A DNA stretch of 64,000 nucleotides. Source: Acidimicrobiaceae bacterium (GTDB lineage: Bacteria > Actinomycetota > Acidimicrobiia > Acidimicrobiales > Ilumatobacteraceae). The stretch spans positions 62,001-126,000 of the forward strand of contig JADKGZ010000005.1 of assembly GCA_016722025.1 (NCBI GenBank). The letters run 5' to 3'. Below, piece by piece: positions 61,399 to 64,000 of this stretch. The position numbers and the translations under genes are program-made. Position 1 is the first letter of the stretch, and each line of letters starts with the position of its first letter. A model generated the notes under the pieces. That model made no database searches. It was not told the origin of the DNA and was given only the letters and a program-made list of their open reading frames with translations.

Positions 61399-62814
61399 GT
61401 GAGGGTCGTCGCCGGCGTCGATTCGTCGACGCAGAGCACGAAGGTCGAGTTGCGTGATGTCGAGTCGGGTCGCGTCGTCGGCCGCGCGTCGGCACCGCAC
61501 CCCGCCACCACGCCGCCGCGCTCCGAGCAAGAGCCGTCCGAGTGGTGGCATGCCTTCGAGACGGCGTTCGCGTCGGTCGTCTCGGCTGCTGGCCCGGTCG
61601 ACGTCGTAGGAATCAGCGTGGCCGGTCAGCAGCACGGCATGGTCACCTTGGATCACGCGGGGGCCGTCATCCGTCCGGCCAAGCTCTGGAACGACACGGA
61701 ATCTGCGCCGGATGCGGGCTGGCTGTGCAAGCAGTTGCCCGGCGGTGCCGCCGAGTGGGCGGCCGCCGTCGGCAGCGTGCCGGTGGCCGCGTTCACCATC
61801 ACCAAGTTGTCGTGGCTGCACCGCAGCGAGCCCGAGGCATGGGCGCGGCTGGCGCACGTGATGTTGCCGCACGACTGGCTCACATACCGGCTCACTGGGT
61901 CGTTCGTCACCGATCGCGGCGACGCCAGTGGCACCGGCTACTGGTCGCCGATCACCGGCGAGTACTGCTGGGACCTGTTGGCCATCGTCGACTCGCACCG
62001 TGACTGGTCGCAGGTCGTGCCGCGTGTTGCGGCGCCGCGTGAAGTGGTGGGCGAGTGGCGCGGTATCCCGGTGGCGTGCGGTACCGGCGACAACATGGGC
62101 GCCGCGCTGGGCCTTGGTCTCGCTGCCGGCACGGCGGTCGTGTCCGTCGGCACCTCCGGCACCGCCTTCGCGGTGGCCGATCATCCCACCTCCGACCCCA
62201 CCGGGCTGGTCGCCGGGTTCGCGGATGCCAGCGGTAGGTTCCTGCCGCTGGCCTGCACGCTGAACGCCACCAAGGTCACCGACGCGGTTGCCCGTCTGCT
62301 GGGGGTCGACCACGCCGGGCTCGACGTGTTGGCGCTGGCAGCACCATCGGGCGCCGCCGGCGTATCGCTGCTGCCCTACTTCGACGGTGAACGCACACCC
62401 AACCTGCCCAACGCCACCGGCTGGCTCAGCGGGCTGCGCAGCGATGTCAGCCGCGAGCAGTTGGCCAGAGCGGCGGTGGAGGGAGTTGCGTGTTCCCTGC
62501 TGGATGCGCTCGATGCCATCCGAGCAGTCGCGCCGGTCGATCGGGTGGTGCTGGTCGGTGGCGGCAGCCGCTCGGCGGCCTTCCGCGAGGTCTTCGCCGG
62601 CCTGTGCGACGTGCCCGTGGCGACCGCAGATGCGGATGAGGCGGTGGCTGCCGGAGCCTGCGTGCAAGCTGCCGCAGCGGCGTTCGGCGAGTCGCACGCC
62701 GATGTGGCCGGCCGGTGGGGCTTGGGCGCCGTCGCGCCCATCGCAGCAGCGGCGGCAAGCGCGGACGTACGGGCGCAGTACGCCCGCGTGCGAGCCGCCG
62801 CGTACCCGTCGTGA
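61399..62814 (+). CDS. xylB: Xylulokinase
   Basis: A 471-residue FGGY-family kinase that phosphorylates D-xylulose. VVAGVDSSTQSTKVELRDVE opens the ATPase fold, with VVGISVAGQQHGMVTLD, SVGTSGTAFAV, LLPYFDGERTPNLP and VVLVGGGSRSAAFREVFAGL. The GTG at 61399 lies three bases after xylA, so the two are one operon. The stop overlaps the GTG of a J-domain gene. Confidence 0.96.
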   Translation: MRVVAGVDSSTQSTKVELRDVESGRVVGRASAPHPATTPPRSEQEPSEWWHAFETAFASVVSAAGPVDVVGISVAGQQHGMVTLDHAGAVIRPAKLWNDTESAPDAGWLCKQLPGGAAEWAAAVGSVPVAAFTITKLSWLHRSEPEAWARLAHVMLPHDWLTYRLTGSFVTDRGDASGTGYWSPITGEYCWDLLAIVDSHRDWSQVVPRVAAPREVVGEWRGIPVACGTGDNMGAALGLGLAAGTAVVSVGTSGTAFAVADHPTSDPTGLVAGFADASGRFLPLACTLNATKVTDAVARLLGVDHAGLDVLALAAPSGAAGVSLLPYFDGERTPNLPNATGWLSGLRSDVSREQLARAAVEGVACSLLDALDAIRAVAPVDRVVLVGGGSRSAAFREVFAGLCDVPVATADADEAVAAGACVQAAAAAFGESHADVAGRWGLGAVAPIAAAAASADVRAQYARVRAAAYPS

Positions 62815-63374
62815 CCACCGACCCGTATTCGGTGTTGGGTGTCGCGCCGTGCGCCACCGCTGCGGAACTGGCCGCTGCTCGGCGGCGGTTGGCTCAGCAC
62901 GTGCACCCTGATCATGGTGGCGAGGCCGCTGCGATGCAGGCGCTGAACGCGGCGTACGAGGAGGCTGTCCTGCGCTTGTCGCTGCGGGGCACCGACGTGC
63001 AGTCGGCGCCGGCCGAGCCCGCTGCCGCCGCACCAGCGTCGGCCGGCTCACGTCGATTCGAGCGCCGACCCGTGCGAGGTGTGCAGCACGATGCGCCGTC
63101 GTTCACCATCGACGTGCTGCCGGTGGAGGCCTTCGAGGCGCTGCTGGTGGTCACCTCCTGGATGGGCGAGGTGCTGGTCGACGACCCGCCGTACCAACTG
63201 GAGGTGTTCCTGCACGACCCGTCGCCGTGCTGGTGCCGGCTCGACCTGGTTCCGGACGCGGGTGCGACCACCGTGAGCCTGGCGGTGGCGGCGCTGGAAG
63301 GCGACCCAGCGCCCGACATCGACGCCGTGCGCGACGTGTGGGTCGCCAACCTCAACTCGCTTGGCGGCGGATGA
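62811..63374 (+). CDS. J-domain (DnaJ-like) protein
   Basis: A 187-residue protein with an N-terminal J domain: TDPYSVLGVAPCATAAELAA, the HPD motif in QHVHPDHGGEAA near residue 28, and ALNAAYEEAVLRL. An alanine-rich linker (AEPAAAAPASAG) leads to a C-terminal domain of unknown function (SFTIDVLPVEAFEALLVVTS). It should recruit an Hsp70 partner. The GTG overlaps the xylB stop, but a link to xylose metabolism is unlikely; the overlap may just reflect dense packing. Confidence 0.88.
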   Translation: MTTDPYSVLGVAPCATAAELAAARRRLAQHVHPDHGGEAAAMQALNAAYEEAVLRLSLRGTDVQSAPAEPAAAAPASAGSRRFERRPVRGVQHDAPSFTIDVLPVEAFEALLVVTSWMGEVLVDDPPYQLEVFLHDPSPCWCRLDLVPDAGATTVSLAVAALEGDPAPDIDAVRDVWVANLNSLGGG

Positions 63375-63606
63375 CGCTGCTCGCTGCTCGCCGCTCGCCG
63401 TGACGCGTCGTCGCCGGACGTGAAGTGTCGGATCGGGTCACCTCTTTCGGACGCGCGCTGCCGCTGGGGACGAGGTGAAACCGGGCCACCCCGGCAGACC
63501 AGGTCAGCCGAGCCGGGGCTAGACGAGTCGAAGTCTGAATGAGGCGAAGCCGGACAAGCTGCAACACTCGGCGCGGCACCGCCGCGCCCGCAGGCGCGTC
63601 GCCGAG
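63375..63606. other. Intergenic stretch, no feature seen
   Basis: 232 bases between the convergent J-domain and Sua5/YrdC genes. It has no plausible gene, hairpin or repeat beyond background G+C. Confidence 0.6.
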
Positions 63607-64000
63607 CTACCAGCGCGCGGCAGCCTTCATCAGGCGGTCGCGGATGGCGTGGCCGAGGCCGCTGGGCGGTGGCAGCACGGCAACGATCGTCTGCACGCCG
63701 CGTCGGTCGGCGGCACGCAGGTCGTCGTACAGGTGGCGTGCGTAGAGCACCAGATCGTCGGAGTGGTCGAGCAGCCAGGCGCTTGGCTCGTCGGCCGTGG
63801 CGGCCAACCCGGCGGCGGTGCTCTCCACCAGCACCACACGGGCGCGCGGCGCGTAGTGGGAGGCCATCATCCCCGCCGCACGGCTGGGGCCGGCGGCGGG
63901 GGCGAGCTCGCCGGCCAGCAGCGCCGACACCTGCTCGGCGGTGATGGCACCGGGCCGCAAGAGCTGCGGGGGCGCGACCGAGCAATCGACGATCGTGCTC
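63607..64000 (-). CDS. sua5: Threonylcarbamoyl-AMP synthase (Sua5/YrdC), C-terminal part
   Basis: The 3' end of a Sua5/YrdC/YwlC protein, which makes threonylcarbamoyl-AMP for the t6A tRNA modification. Visible are STIVDCSVAPPQLLRPGAIT, characteristic of the YrdC domain end, then a C-terminal Sua5 domain (ASHYAPRARVVLVESTAAGL, LLDHSDDLVLYARHLYDDL). The start lies beyond the right edge. It is convergent with the J-domain gene. Confidence 0.92.
   Translation of the reverse strand, partial: STIVDCSVAPPQLLRPGAITAEQVSALLAGELAPAAGPSRAAGMMASHYAPRARVVLVESTAAGLAATADEPSAWLLDHSDDLVLYARHLYDDLRAADRRGVQTIVAVLPPPSGLGHAIRDRLMKAAARW

Noticed and set aside
1..64000. A mobile element, prophage or defence island
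   Set aside because: No transposase, integrase, phage structural gene, toxin-antitoxin, restriction or CRISPR gene was seen; gene order and composition look uniform.

Overview
The window is gene-dense (about 60 genes, no gap over 300 bases), very high in G+C and uses many GTG starts. A MshC-type mycothiol ligase, an InhA-like enoyl reductase, F420-linked enzymes (an NpdG-like reductase and a luciferase-like oxidoreductase), a HAD-PlsC fusion and heme A synthase all point to an aerobic actinomycete. An Acidimicrobiia-like lineage is my inference, not something the sequence proves. I saw no rRNA, tRNA, transposase, integrase, CRISPR array or defence locus. This is chromosomal housekeeping and lipid or redox metabolism.

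Layout. 1-6.2 kb: the 3' part of dnaE, a nitroreductase, a zinc-ribbon OB-fold protein paired with a thiolase, and a small lipoprotein. 6.3-15 kb: a DUF255 thioredoxin protein overlapping fabI/inhA, divergent from npdG, mshC, an acyltransferase and thrS; then a RIO-type kinase and a HIT/GNAT pair. 16-25.9 kb: a PEP-utilising swivel-domain protein, a quinone oxidoreductase, a response regulator/histidine kinase/molybdopterin oxidoreductase operon, citrate synthase, an acyl-CoA carboxylase carboxyltransferase subunit and a LysR regulator. 25.9-26.1 kb: a probable small RNA with three hairpins that all have C4-C5 loops. 26-35 kb: acyltransferases, an F420-type oxidoreductase and two DinB paralogues flanking a large membrane protein with a kinase-like domain. 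35-38.8 kb: aconitase, a VOC protein and a GntR regulator around a palindromic operator. 38.8-49.5 kb: ComB, nitroreductase, methyltransferases, a crotonase, a TetR-SnoaL fusion, an SDR, a cupredoxin lipoprotein and ctaA. 49.6-58.6 kb: nitronate monooxygenase, a histidine phosphatase, an EamA transporter and a livHMGF operon facing its substrate-binding protein. 58.7-64 kb: crotonase, nitroreductase, xylA-xylB, a J-domain protein and the C-terminus of Sua5/YrdC.

Four results stand out. (1) The LivK-type binding protein (57180-58571) is circularly permuted: the segment that normally ends the protein follows the signal peptide, and the normal N-terminal lobe comes last. Its partner permease LivH carries an extra secreted Ig-like domain. 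(2) A C-rich-loop small RNA with its own promoter and terminator lies at 25.97-26.09 kb and recalls the actinobacterial 6C RNA. (3) About twenty transcription units have a TAnnnT-like -10 box only 6-8 bases upstream of the start codon, the signature of leaderless mRNAs; this also helps choose starts. (4) About fifteen single-base frameshifts, many at short G/C runs, break otherwise intact genes including thrS. They are best read as sequence errors, and I annotate those genes as whole.
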